Below, piece by piece: positions 9,555 through 17,733 of a stretch of 64,000 nucleotides of DNA (position 1 is its first letter; each line of letters begins with the position of its first letter). The DNA lies in the NCBI GenBank assembly GCA_934120135.1, contig CAKOTK010000003.1, positions 124,001 through 188,000 on the forward strand, in the 5' to 3' direction. The notes under the pieces were generated by a model that did not search any database, was not told the DNA's origin, and saw nothing but the letters and a program-made list of their open reading frames with translations. Position numbers and translations under genes: made by a program. Source of the stretch: an uncultured Clostridia bacterium. Its GTDB lineage: Bacteria; Bacillota; Clostridia; TANB77; CAG-508.

Positions 9555-10046
9555 TTATACTAATTTTTCTATCTCTTCTTTTGTTAATCCTGTAATTTCA
9601 ATAATGTCCGATATGCTCATTCCTTTTTTTAGCATATTTTTTGCTATTTGTATTTTTTCCTCTTTCACTCCCTTTACAATGCCTTCTTTTATTCCCTCTT
9701 TTTTACCATCTCTTTTTGCTTCATACATCATTTGCTCATGGTTTATTCGTTCTAATTCTGCTTTAAATGCCATTCTTCTCAATACATCATCTTGACTCAT
9801 TCTGTCTAGTTCTTTTTTTGCTTCTTTGATATTTTCGTTCTCTTCCATTTTTCGTGTCACCCTCTCACTCTCCAGTTTTTCTAAAAATACTAGCCAATCT
9901 AATAGCTGATCTTTTTCGTTTTCTCTACCCTTTATCTTTAACAATTCAATTATATCAAGCTCGAATTTATCTGTCAATATTAATCTTTTTGTTATATTAT
10001 ACTTAATTGCATTTTGCAAGTAAAATCGTATGTCAAATTTCGACAT
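9555..10046 (-). pseudogene. Rpn/PD-(D/E)XK transposase-like protein, C-terminal remnant
   Basis: 163 residues resembling the C-terminal half of the Rpn/PDDEXK_2 recombination-promoting nuclease family. LTDKFELDIIELLKIKG marks the end of the nuclease fold, then comes the charged helical region, then the typical GKKEGIKEGIVKGVKEE repeat and a small C-terminal helix motif (ISDIIEITGLTKEEIEKL). The catalytic N-terminal half is absent: the frame starts four bases past the stop of the DUF285 gene with no clear ribosome site. Full-length members run to about 280-300 residues. Most likely a decayed fragment left by a rearrangement between the two leader cassettes. Confidence 0.7.
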
Positions 10047-10050
10047 ATTT

Positions 10051-11709
10051 TTACAGATTGTTCATTTGTTCTAAGGTTACTACTTCTACTGTTGTTTTAC
10101 TCGTGTCATAGCAACCTTCTAGTTTCGCTTTTATTTCTTCACTTAAGACATATATTTTTGAATTTGAAGCTATGTTATTAAATACATTATTTTCAACCTC
10201 AAACTTATTAGCATCTGTTGCAAGTATTTTTACTTTTGTTAGGTTAGCACATCCTGCAAATGCATCATAGCTTATTTTTGTTATTGTACTTGGTATTGTT
10301 ATAGTTTTTAAATTAGAGCAAAACCTAAACATACTCATTGCAATTTCTGTTATATTCCAATTTAATATTGCTGACACGTCTTCGAGTTTGATACAATTAT
10401 AAAATATACCAGTCATATCAGTTACATTTCCTACATTCCAATTTGATATTGCAGACAGATTTGTAAATGCACATCCAGCATCATCACCATCTCCAAACAT
10501 ACTCTCCATGTTAGTAACATTAGATGTATTCCAATTTCTTAGACCATCTATATTAGTCAAATTATCATTTCCTGCAAACATGCCACTCATATTTTTAACT
10601 TTAGAAGTGTCCCAATTTAATAATGCATTCACATTTGATAAACTCTGTCCATTCCCCCATCTATAAAACATACAACTCATATTTTCAACTTTACTTGTAT
10701 TCCAACCAGATAATGCGTCTATATTACTTAATTGTGTTCCTACTGAATAAAACATATGACTCATATTCACAACATAATCTGTTTTCATATCTTTTAGTCC
10801 ATCTATATTAGTTAAATATGGAAGACCTGCAAACATTTGTGAACTATCTGTATTTAGATACACACTATTCCCTTCACTCCACCAGTATATTTTTCCTGTT
10901 TCTACTTTTTTATTATTTGTATCTTCTTCCAGTCCTAATTGTCCAACTTCGTTTCTTATTTCTGTTTTTCCACTCTTTTCAGCCCACATATATATTGGAA
11001 AGCTTGATTCTTCTAATGATACTATATTTGCTTCTGTTAGTTTAGTTAAATCTGGAACACCATTATATTTTTCTATTGCATTTATCGAAAGATTACAACT
11101 ATAATCCAAATTCAAAACGTTACTAATCGTTCCTTCAGGCATAAGATTATACATTTTGTCCCTTACATTTTTTCCAGTATCAAACATTGCTACTTTGCTT
11201 ACTGCTATTAATGTTTTTGTTATCCATGTTGTTGAATCTACAATAACTATATATTCAGAATCTTTATATGTAAATTCTATCTTTATATTATTATTATCTT
11301 GTGAATATTCCTTAAAGCTTATACTTGTCTCTGCATCTGGTATTATATCATTTCCAATAAACTTAAAACTTGTAGGCGCATTAGAAATATCTACTATTGT
11401 TGTTCCTAATATTCCTTTTTTATCTTCACCTAAGAAATATCTTTCTAATTCGTCTGGTACTGCTTCTTCTGTTGTTTTATCTGTTAAGCTACTTATTAAT
11501 TTTTCTAAATTATTTAGTCCTTCTAAATCATTATTTCGTGCTTCATCCATTTTGTTTTGAGCATCTTTTGCCTTTTGAATTAATCCATTTTCTCCAAATA
11601 TTGCATTCAAGCTCACTCCCGCTAGAATTAACAAAACCACAATTGTTACTACTAGAGCTATTAGTGTAATACCTTTTTGCTTTGAATAATTCTTCTTGTT
11701 TAATTTCAT
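10051..11709 (-). CDS. Prepilin-type surface protein with DUF285 and leucine-rich repeats
   Basis: About 552 residues from the ATG at 11709, chosen over the upstream ATG at 11739 because GGGAG lies 8 bases before it. Residues 8-35 form a prepilin-like segment (SKQKGITLIALVVTIVVLL). From about residue 290 there are at least five DUF285-type repeats of the form W-NTSKV-NMS-MF, then one BspA-like leucine-rich repeat (LKTITIPSTITKISYDAF). Such repeats occur in cell-surface proteins of gut Firmicutes and Mycoplasma and are thought to bind ligands or host surfaces. It is preceded by leader copy 2, whose tract length predicts the OFF state. Its N terminus resembles the gene at 8502-9191. Confidence 0.8.
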   Translation of the reverse strand: MKLNKKNYSKQKGITLIALVVTIVVLLILAGVSLNAIFGENGLIQKAKDAQNKMDEARNNDLEGLNNLEKLISSLTDKTTEEAVPDELERYFLGEDKKGILGTTIVDISNAPTSFKFIGNDIIPDAETSISFKEYSQDNNNIKIEFTYKDSEYIVIVDSTTWITKTLIAVSKVAMFDTGKNVRDKMYNLMPEGTISNVLNLDYSCNLSINAIEKYNGVPDLTKLTEANIVSLEESSFPIYMWAEKSGKTEIRNEVGQLGLEEDTNNKKVETGKIYWWSEGNSVYLNTDSSQMFAGLPYLTNIDGLKDMKTDYVVNMSHMFYSVGTQLSNIDALSGWNTSKVENMSCMFYRWGNGQSLSNVNALLNWDTSKVKNMSGMFAGNDNLTNIDGLRNWNTSNVTNMESMFGDGDDAGCAFTNLSAISNWNVGNVTDMTGIFYNCIKLEDVSAILNWNITEIAMSMFRFCSNLKTITIPSTITKISYDAFAGCANLTKVKILATDANKFEVENNVFNNIASNSKIYVLSEEIKAKLEGCYDTSKTTVEVVTLEQMNNL

Positions 11710-11871
11710 TCTACTTTCTCCCTTCTTTCTATGGAGCATATTGTGCTCCGCTATAATTTCTCATAGATTATTTAACACTATCATTTATTTTTAAAATTTA
11801 AAAATCCTTTTTCTTTTTCCCTCCTTCTTTTTTGTTTTAAAAAGAAGCACATAAATTAGTTATAACAATAC

Positions 11872-11914
11872 AAAAAGACAGGTACTAAATATTTTCATAT
11901 TTAATATCTGTCTT
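11872..11914 (-). terminator. Leader terminator (candidate attenuator), copy 2
   Basis: AAGACAG pairs with CTGTCTT and TAAATAT with ATATTTA around a GAAA-type loop, followed by a T run. Relative to copy 1 both arms have changed together, so the hairpin is kept while its sequence is not. Confidence 0.8.
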
Positions 11915-11958
11915 TAATATGCTTAATAAAGCTAATTGCTTAGCTTGGTTGTTATTTG

Positions 11959-12021
11959 TTAATGTTGTGGCTCTCTCTCTCTCTCTCTCTCTACTCCTAC
12001 AAAGGTTTTAGCTTTTTTCAT
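11959..12021 (-). CDS. Candidate leader peptide, predicted OFF frame
   Basis: From ATG at 12021 the frame reads MKKAKTFVGV, seven codons from the (AG)11 tract, then Pro-Gln-His and TAA at 11959. Ten codons and the ribosome site match copy 1 (one substitution). The frame homologous to the copy 1 peptide remains open after the tract and ends at a TAG in the terminator stem, but it is out of frame with this ATG. Translation would therefore stop about 45 bases before the terminator. Inferred role only. Confidence 0.45.
   Translation of the reverse strand: MKKAKTFVGVEREREREPQH
11971..11992. repeat. Dinucleotide tract (CT)11
   Basis: Eleven uninterrupted CT units, five fewer than the homologous tract at 9351. 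The 10-base difference is not a multiple of three, so the two leaders are in different frames. Confidence 0.95.
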
Positions 12022-12067
12022 TTTTCGTGCCTCTTTCTTACTTTTCTTTGGATTTTATTCTGTGATT

Positions 12068-12096
12068 ATGATAATATAACTTTTAAAAATTTTCAA
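12068..12096 (-). promoter_or_regulatory. Promoter of leader copy 2
   Basis: -35 TTGAAA, 17-bp spacer, -10 TATCAT. It diverges from the -10 box TATAAT at 12143-12148 that probably serves the plus-strand DUF4912 gene, for which I see no good -35. Confidence 0.6.
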
Positions 12097-12185
12097 TACT
12101 TTTTTGCAATTTTCTCTTGAATTTATTTGCGTTTTGATATAGTATAATATAGATATAAATGTTCGAAATATAAACGGAGGATAAG

Positions 12186-12977
12186 ATGCCAAGAAAAGCT
12201 AAAGAAGAAATAATTGAAGAGAAAAAAATAGGTACTAAGAATCCTGCTAAAGTTACCACCTCAAAGGCTGTAGACAAAAAAAGTACTACTAAAAAAGCCA
12301 GTGCTAAGAAATCTACTGCTAAAAAAACTACAAGTTCAAAAACAACTGCTAAGAAATCTACCACAAGAAAAACAACTACTAAAAAATCTTCAAGCAAAAA
12401 GTTACCTATTTTAGAATATTATGATTTGCCTAATTTATACAATCAAACTATTGTAAAAATATTAGCACAAACTCCTACTATACTATTTGTATATTGGGAC
12501 ATTTCTGATGAAGATAGACAAATGTATTTAGAAAAATATGGAGAAGATTTTTTTAATAACACTATTCCATATTTAACAGTAACAAATCAAACTAAAAACT
12601 ATTCTTTTGAAGTAGAAATAAATGATTATGCTAACAGTTGGTATATCAATATTCCAGATAGCGATTGCAAATATGATGTGGTTTTATTTAGAAAGCCTAA
12701 AAATGCAGAAATTCATCAAGAAAATGTTTATATAACTTCTTCTAATGATTTACAAACACCTAATGATCATATTTTATTTGATACTTTAGGAAAAACTGTA
12801 TTTTTTAAAAATGTAAAAACTAATGAAATTACATCAAAAGATACTTCTTCTTTATCATTTATGAATAACATTGGTAGAATATATAACATTTATGATTTAT
12901 ATAAAGAGATTTACAAAAATGAATTATTAGAAGACAAATTAAATGCACATTTAACTTCTTCTAAAATGTCTTCTTAA
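12186..12977 (+). CDS. DUF4912 protein with lysine/threonine-rich histone-like tail
   Basis: 263 residues. The first about 75 are a basic low-complexity tail of repeated KKSTAKKTT-like units resembling histone H1/AlgP tails. The rest is a DUF4912 domain (LYNQTIVKILAQTPTILFVY, YWDISDEDR) with a beta-rich continuation. DUF4912 proteins commonly sit beside GH57/DUF1957 and GT4 glucan genes, as here, and may help in polysaccharide binding, but the role is not established. ATG at 12186 follows CGGAGGATAAG. It starts the plus-strand pair with the GH57 gene 14 bases downstream. Confidence 0.75.
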   Translation: MPRKAKEEIIEEKKIGTKNPAKVTTSKAVDKKSTTKKASAKKSTAKKTTSSKTTAKKSTTRKTTTKKSSSKKLPILEYYDLPNLYNQTIVKILAQTPTILFVYWDISDEDRQMYLEKYGEDFFNNTIPYLTVTNQTKNYSFEVEINDYANSWYINIPDSDCKYDVVLFRKPKNAEIHQENVYITSSNDLQTPNDHILFDTLGKTVFFKNVKTNEITSKDTSSLSFMNNIGRIYNIYDLYKEIYKNELLEDKLNAHLTSSKMSS

Positions 12978-12991
12978 GATTGGAGAAAATA

Positions 12992-14590
12992 ATGACTAAA
13001 GAAAAAGGCTATGTTAGTTTTATACTACATGCTCATTTGCCCTTTATACATCATCCTGAAAGTGAAGATTACTTAGAGGAACAATGGTTGTATGAGGCAA
13101 TTTCGGAGACCTACTTACCTTTATTAACAAACTTTGGAAAATTAGAGAAGGAAAAAGTTGACTTTAGAATAACAATGTCACTTACTCCTCCTCTTTTAAA
13201 TATGCTTGATAATAAGCTATTGCAAAAAAGATATATTAAATATTTAAATACTCATATTGAACTTGCTAAAAAAGAAATAGAAAGAACTAAGGATAACGCA
13301 AAAGAAAATGAACTTGCTCATTATTACTTTAATCGCTATTCTAATGATTTGCATTTATTTAAAGAAATATATAATTGTAACTTAATTGAAGCTTTTAAGC
13401 ATTTTCAAGATATTGGAGTGTTAGAGATTATAACTTGTGGTGCAACACATGGATACTTCCCTATTTTATATGTAAATGAAAAAACTGTAAGAGCACAAAT
13501 AGCAGTTGGTGTTCAAACATATAAAAAGTATTTTGGTAAGACACCTAATGGAATATGGCTTCCTGAATGTGGATATATTCCTGAGGCTGATAAATATTTA
13601 AAAGAATTTGGAATTAAATATATAATTACCGAAACACATGGTATTTTATATGCTAACCCTACACCTATTTATGGTACTTTTGCTCCAATTGTTTCTCCTG
13701 AAGGCGTTATTGCTTTTGGTAGAGATATTGAATCTTCAAGGCAAGTGTGGAGTTCTATCAACGGTTATCCTGGTGACTTTAATTACAGAGAATTTTACAG
13801 AGATATTGGATATGACGCTCCTTATGATTACATTAAGCCATATATTGCTTCAAATGGAGTTAGAGTTCATACTGGTATAAAATATTATAGAATTACTGGT
13901 AAAGACTGTGAGAAAGATTACTACAATGTTCAATGGGCTCAAGATAGTGTTGAAAAACAAGCTGGACACTTCTTTGATAGTAGAGTAAAACAAATTGACG
14001 AATTATCAAAATTAACTTCTAACCCTCCTATTATCACTTGTCCTTATGATGCAGAGTTGTATGGTCACTGGTGGTATGAAGGTCCAGATTGGCTATATGT
14101 TCTATTCAAAAAGATTTACTATGATAAATGTAATTTTAAGTTAATTACTCCTAGCGAATATATTGATAAATACCCTTCTATGCAAGTATGTACTCCTTGT
14201 CGTTCTAGCTGGGGTGCTAATGGTTATAGTGAAGTTTGGTTAAATCATACAAATGATTATGCTCACAAATATTTGCACGATATTGGAAATAAAATGGTCG
14301 AACTTGCTAATAAATTTCCAAATGAAAAAGATAAAACCAAAAAGAAAGCTTTAAACCAATGTGCTAGGGAAGTATTGTTAGCTCAAAGTAGTGACTGGTT
14401 GTTTATTATTACAAATGGAACTATGGTTGATTATGCTAAAAAGCGTATTAAGGACCATGTTGGTAGATTTAATAGGTTATATGATGGTATTATGAATGAT
14501 AAAATTGATGAGGAATATATAGAGTTCTTAAAAGATGTTTCTAAAAAAGACTGCATATTCCCTGAAATTGATTATATGATTTATAGATAG
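12992..14590 (+). CDS. GH57 (DUF1957) 1,4-alpha-glucan branching enzyme-like protein
   Basis: 532-residue protein of glycoside hydrolase family 57, DUF1957 type. It starts with the family motif FILHAHLPFI and contains GATHGYFPIL, GIWLPECGY (putative nucleophile Glu in the conserved region), CPYDAELYGHWWYEGP (Asp/Glu/His-rich region 4) and a C-terminal DUF1957 helical domain with LLAQSSDW. Members introduce alpha-1,6 branches into alpha-glucan. I chose ATG at 12992 behind TTGGAG; the longer frame would need a TTG start overlapping that site. Together with DUF4912 and the GT4 synthase at 7-8.3 kb it suggests storage-glucan synthesis. It ends at a strong terminator. Confidence 0.88.
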   Translation: MTKEKGYVSFILHAHLPFIHHPESEDYLEEQWLYEAISETYLPLLTNFGKLEKEKVDFRITMSLTPPLLNMLDNKLLQKRYIKYLNTHIELAKKEIERTKDNAKENELAHYYFNRYSNDLHLFKEIYNCNLIEAFKHFQDIGVLEIITCGATHGYFPILYVNEKTVRAQIAVGVQTYKKYFGKTPNGIWLPECGYIPEADKYLKEFGIKYIITETHGILYANPTPIYGTFAPIVSPEGVIAFGRDIESSRQVWSSINGYPGDFNYREFYRDIGYDAPYDYIKPYIASNGVRVHTGIKYYRITGKDCEKDYYNVQWAQDSVEKQAGHFFDSRVKQIDELSKLTSNPPIITCPYDAELYGHWWYEGPDWLYVLFKKIYYDKCNFKLITPSEYIDKYPSMQVCTPCRSSWGANGYSEVWLNHTNDYAHKYLHDIGNKMVELANKFPNEKDKTKKKALNQCAREVLLAQSSDWLFIITNGTMVDYAKKRIKDHVGRFNRLYDGIMNDKIDEEYIEFLKDVSKKDCIFPEIDYMIYR

Positions 14591-14596
14591 AAAAAC

Positions 14597-14627
14597 GCCA
14601 ATGGAATTTACCATTGGCACTTTTTTT
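14597..14627. terminator. Bidirectional terminator between convergent genes
   Basis: GCCAATGG/CCATTGGC stem with a 6-base loop, T run on the plus side and A run before it, so it can serve both the GH57 gene and the convergent GT2 gene. Confidence 0.9.
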
Positions 14628-15597
14628 ATTTGTTTAAATGTTCATTCGTTTCTTTTGTTTCATTATATCTTTCAATAAAATATAAAGGTCTGTGTTTGCT
14701 TTCATTAAATGTTCTTCCTAAATATTCTCCTATAATTCCTAAGAATATTAGTTGAATTCCACCTAAGAATAATATAACTACCATTAGTGATGCATAACCA
14801 GGTACATCTATTCCTGTTACTATTGTTTTTATAATTATATATAACATATAAATAAATCCAATAACAGAAACTCCACATCCTATAAGTGCTGCCCATCTTA
14901 ATGGTGATGTTGTAAATGATGTAATTCCATCAATTGATAAATCAATTAATTTTCCATAATTCCATTTAGTTTGTCCAGCTGCTCTAGGGTCTCTATCGTA
15001 TAGAATTTCTTTTTTGTTATATCCTATTATACTAAATAATCCTTTAGTATATCTTTGATTTTCTCTCATTGATTTTAACGCTTCTACGCAACGTCTATCT
15101 AATAGTCTAAAATCTCCTGTATCTTTTTGTATTTCAATTCTTGTAAAACCTTGTAATACTCTATAATACATTTTAGAAGTGAACTTTTTAAGCCAAGTTT
15201 CTCCTTCTCTAGATTTTCTTTTTGCGTATACATCATCATAGCCTTCTTCCCAGTATTTTATCATTTCTGGAATTAGCTCTGGTGGATCTTGTAAGTCTGC
15301 ATCAATTATAACTACTGCATCACCCTTGCAATAATCTAAACCTGCTATCATTGCTGTTTCTTTACCAAAATTTCTAGATAAGTTTAAATAACAAAATCTT
15401 TTATCCTTTTCTCTTAACTCTTGCATAATCTCAAAAGTTTTGTCTTTACTTCCGTCATTTACTAATAATACTTCAAAGTCATAATTAGTATTTTCATTCA
15501 TTAGTTTTTCTAGTCTATCATATAACAAATGTAAAACTTCTTGTTCATTATATGCTGGTACTAATATTGTGACTAACTTCTTTTTTTCTTGTTCCAT
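14626..15597 (-). CDS. GT2 polyprenyl-phosphate glycosyltransferase (DPM1/GtrB type)
   Basis: 323 residues. The N-terminal GT-A domain has VPAYNEQEVL, VNDGSKDKT, IDADLQDPPE (DxD-type region) and the QxxKW-like element AAGQTKWNYGKL. Two C-terminal membrane helices lie at about residues 235-260 and 270-300. This layout is that of bactoprenol- or dolichyl-phosphate sugar transferases, which load a sugar on undecaprenyl phosphate at the membrane for surface glycan modification. The sugar cannot be predicted. ATG at 15597 follows CGGAGGTTATT. It is convergent with the GH57 gene and shares its terminator. Confidence 0.88.
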   Translation of the reverse strand: MEQEKKKLVTILVPAYNEQEVLHLLYDRLEKLMNENTNYDFEVLLVNDGSKDKTFEIMQELREKDKRFCYLNLSRNFGKETAMIAGLDYCKGDAVVIIDADLQDPPELIPEMIKYWEEGYDDVYAKRKSREGETWLKKFTSKMYYRVLQGFTRIEIQKDTGDFRLLDRRCVEALKSMRENQRYTKGLFSIIGYNKKEILYDRDPRAAGQTKWNYGKLIDLSIDGITSFTTSPLRWAALIGCGVSVIGFIYMLYIIIKTIVTGIDVPGYASLMVVILFLGGIQLIFLGIIGEYLGRTFNESKHRPLYFIERYNETKETNEHLNK

Positions 15598-15658
15598 AAT
15601 AACCTCCGATTATTTTGATACTATAGTTATATCACATTTTTCGAAAATAGTAAATAGG

Positions 15659-16510
15659 TTATTTGTTATGGCTTATTTTTGCATTGTTTAGTATTTTATA
15701 TGTTTTACATATATCACAATCTTTGCATATAGTTACTCTTCCTTCAAAGATTAGCTTTAAAGTGTTTATAAATTCATCTTCGTCATCAATCAAATGTATT
15801 TCTATCCTTCTTGGTAAAAGGCATAGTAATGTATTTAGTGCAAAATCATTAGATGAAAAAGAAATATCTGATAAATATTTTGCATTATATATATTTTCCG
15901 AAACAGATACTATATTTCTTTTTTCATCTAATAAAATTGATTCTCCATTTATATAAATCAAGTGTAGTAAATTATATTCTGGCATCTTTGATTCAACATA
16001 TACTCTAAGCAAACTAATAAATTCTCTGTATTCTTTTTCTATAATAAACTGATTTACTCCATTGTCTACTATTTCATCTAAATATTCTAGATATGCTTTT
16101 AATCTAAAATATACAAAACCATCTAAAATCATAGCTTTATTTTCTTTGACATATTCTTTTATATTTTTATTATCAAGTAATTTTGTATTATACATTTCTG
16201 ATTCTATCAGTTGCATACAATTCTCTAATATTTTGTTCTTTTCATATTCATCAAAATAGAAATAGTTGTAGTTTATAAGTTGTTTCAACATTTTTTCTTC
16301 ATAAAACTCAATTACAACTTCTCCTATTAGTTCTGTTAAAAAATCATAAAATTTATTGTTGTTATTTCCTATATAATGAATAGTTATATTTTTATATATC
16401 TTAAATTGATTTTGAGAATATATTAAATTTTCAAAGTCAATTTCTTGAATTCTATTTAGTAGATAATTTAATATTTGGGTATTATTAGTTTTAAAGCAAA
16501 ATGATTTCAT
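15659..16510 (-). CDS. ytxC: YtxC-like sporulation protein
   Basis: 283 residues matching the putative sporulation protein YtxC family. It has the acidic middle (LTELIGEVVIEFYEEKMLKQ), FVYFRLKAYLEYLDEIVDNG, FISLLRVYVESKMPEYNLLHLIY and a C-terminal region ending with a CKDCDICK cysteine cluster. The family occurs in spore formers and its molecular role is unknown. ATG at 16510 follows AGAGGAGC. The ~60-bp gap to the upstream GT2 gene start and the ~100 bp before the rhodanese gene hold no further frames. Confidence 0.75.
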   Translation of the reverse strand: MKSFCFKTNNTQILNYLLNRIQEIDFENLIYSQNQFKIYKNITIHYIGNNNNKFYDFLTELIGEVVIEFYEEKMLKQLINYNYFYFDEYEKNKILENCMQLIESEMYNTKLLDNKNIKEYVKENKAMILDGFVYFRLKAYLEYLDEIVDNGVNQFIIEKEYREFISLLRVYVESKMPEYNLLHLIYINGESILLDEKRNIVSVSENIYNAKYLSDISFSSNDFALNTLLCLLPRRIEIHLIDDEDEFINTLKLIFEGRVTICKDCDICKTYKILNNAKISHNK

Positions 16511-16607
16511 TTGATTTTTAGCTCCTCTCTACAATATTATCCACTAAAAACTTGTTAGATATACATATTTTATTCTAAATGACTTCAATTGGTAACATGT
16601 TCCAAAT

Positions 16608-16955
16608 TTATTTATTACGAAATCTGCAATATATTCCTTCTTTTAAGTTATATACATTTAAATATCCTAATTGCCACAAAATTTGTTGAGCTTGTTTGCT
16701 ACGAATACCACATGAGCAATATACAATTATTGTTGTTCTTTTATTTGGTATTCGAATTTGAATTTCATTTTGTAAATTGTATAAATCAATGTTTATAGCA
16801 TTTGGTAAATGTTCTTCATCGTACTCTTGATGGCTTCTAACATCTAGTAATACTCCATTAGTTTGTCTTAAAATTTCTTGTGCTTGTTTATAATTTACTT
16901 CCATATCATATATGCTTCGATAAAGAATTTCTTTTATTCTTCCCAATATTTTCAC
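16608..16955 (-). CDS. Rhodanese-like domain protein
   Basis: Single-domain rhodanese (sulfurtransferase fold) of about 115 residues with LLDVRSHQEYDEEHLPNAIN and the active-site loop VYCSCGIRSKQA, whose first cysteine is the likely persulfide carrier. Start is uncertain: the open frame reaches an ATG at 16985, but that ATG lies inside the terminator hairpin of the upstream gene. A GTG at 16955 directly behind AAAGGAAA, or a TTG nine bases on, is more likely. Partner and pathway unknown. Confidence 0.75.
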   Translation of the reverse strand: MKILGRIKEILYRSIYDMEVNYKQAQEILRQTNGVLLDVRSHQEYDEEHLPNAINIDLYNLQNEIQIRIPNKRTTIIVYCSCGIRSKQAQQILWQLGYLNVYNLKEGIYCRFRNK

Positions 16956-16965
16956 TTTCCTTTCA

Positions 16966-17007
16966 AATAAAAAAACAATATTCATACTATATTTTATGAA
17001 TATTGTT
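16966..17007 (-). terminator. Intrinsic terminator after the SecF-like gene
   Basis: Perfect 13-bp stem AACAATATTCATA with its complement, 8-base loop, followed on the minus strand by a T run. It separates the secDF pair from the rhodanese gene. Confidence 0.85.
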
Positions 17008-17017
17008 TTATTTTGGT

Positions 17018-17686
17018 TTATTTTTTGTCTGCTAATTTAGCAATTTCTAATTGTTTTTCTTTTAAAATTGTTACAGTTACGATAGATACTGCATAAACTA
17101 GCAATCCTATTGGTGCAACAAATTTATTTACTGGAATTCTACAAATTACTAAAACACTTGCATATACTAATTCTGGAACTATTATAGCTAATAAGTATTT
17201 TCCTACTGTTTTAAAGCTTCCTAACTCCATGTAACGAATAAATGCATATATTAAAATAATAATAGCGCTTATTGTAACTGGCATAATATATGGTTTTAAA
17301 ATACTTGTAAGTTTTACTCTTGGTTCATATTTTATAATTATGTCATCTGTAGTATTTTGTAGTTCGTATTTTTCATTCATTTTTGTGTTTAATTGTTCTA
17401 CTAAGTCTTTTAACTCTGCATTTATATTGTTTACATCTTTTTGTTTTATTGTAATTACTGCCATGTCTTTATAAACTTCTACTTTTTGTACTATTATCTC
17501 ATCTGTCCCAAATACTTCTTTTGCAATTTGTTTTACATCATTGTTTTCAAATTCTTTTTGTATATATACATATAATCTAACATTTTCTGTATATATAGTG
17601 TCTACTTTAAAACCTTTTACACATGTCATAATTGCTCCAGCTACTATAATTAAAGCTAGCAATATATAAATAATTTTTTTGCTCAT
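17018..17686 (-). CDS. SecF-like protein export subunit, divergent and short
   Basis: 222-residue membrane protein. One N-terminal helix (residues 5-23), an extracytoplasmic domain of about 100 residues and at least three further helices from about residue 130 are visible. Position directly after the SecD-like gene and topology suggest a SecF, the RND-type partner that helps pull exported proteins across the membrane with the proton gradient. Typical SecF proteins have about 300 residues and six helices with a GGT-type motif, neither of which I see in full, so this is a reduced or strongly diverged form. The identification rests mainly on context. Confidence 0.6.
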   Translation of the reverse strand: MSKKIIYILLALIIVAGAIMTCVKGFKVDTIYTENVRLYVYIQKEFENNDVKQIAKEVFGTDEIIVQKVEVYKDMAVITIKQKDVNNINAELKDLVEQLNTKMNEKYELQNTTDDIIIKYEPRVKLTSILKPYIMPVTISAIIILIYAFIRYMELGSFKTVGKYLLAIIVPELVYASVLVICRIPVNKFVAPIGLLVYAVSIVTVTILKEKQLEIAKLADKK

Positions 17687-17733
17687 TTTTTATCACATTC
17701 CTTTACTATAATTTTAATAATGTTAAATAACAA

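Larger units (their letters stand above)
11866..12098 (-). repeat. Duplicated leader cassette, copy 2
   Basis: Second copy of the element at 9243-9487, upstream of the DUF285 surface gene. Promoter, ribosome site and first ten codons of the leader are almost identical to copy 1. The hairpin at 11930-11945 reads AGCTAA-GCAA-TTAGCT, again a GNRA tetraloop despite one base change. The remaining gap 11740-11865 holds the untranslated region to the surface gene, including a second AAGGAGGG stretch with no frame attached. Confidence 0.85.

Noticed and set aside
11740..11860. Additional small gene before the DUF285 gene, suggested by an AAGGAGGG stretch
   Set aside because: No start codon and open frame follow the site at proper spacing.
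12083..12397. 104-codon minus-strand frame opposite the DUF4912 gene
   Set aside because: It mirrors the Lys/Thr-rich repeat of the real gene and is low in complexity; shadow frame.
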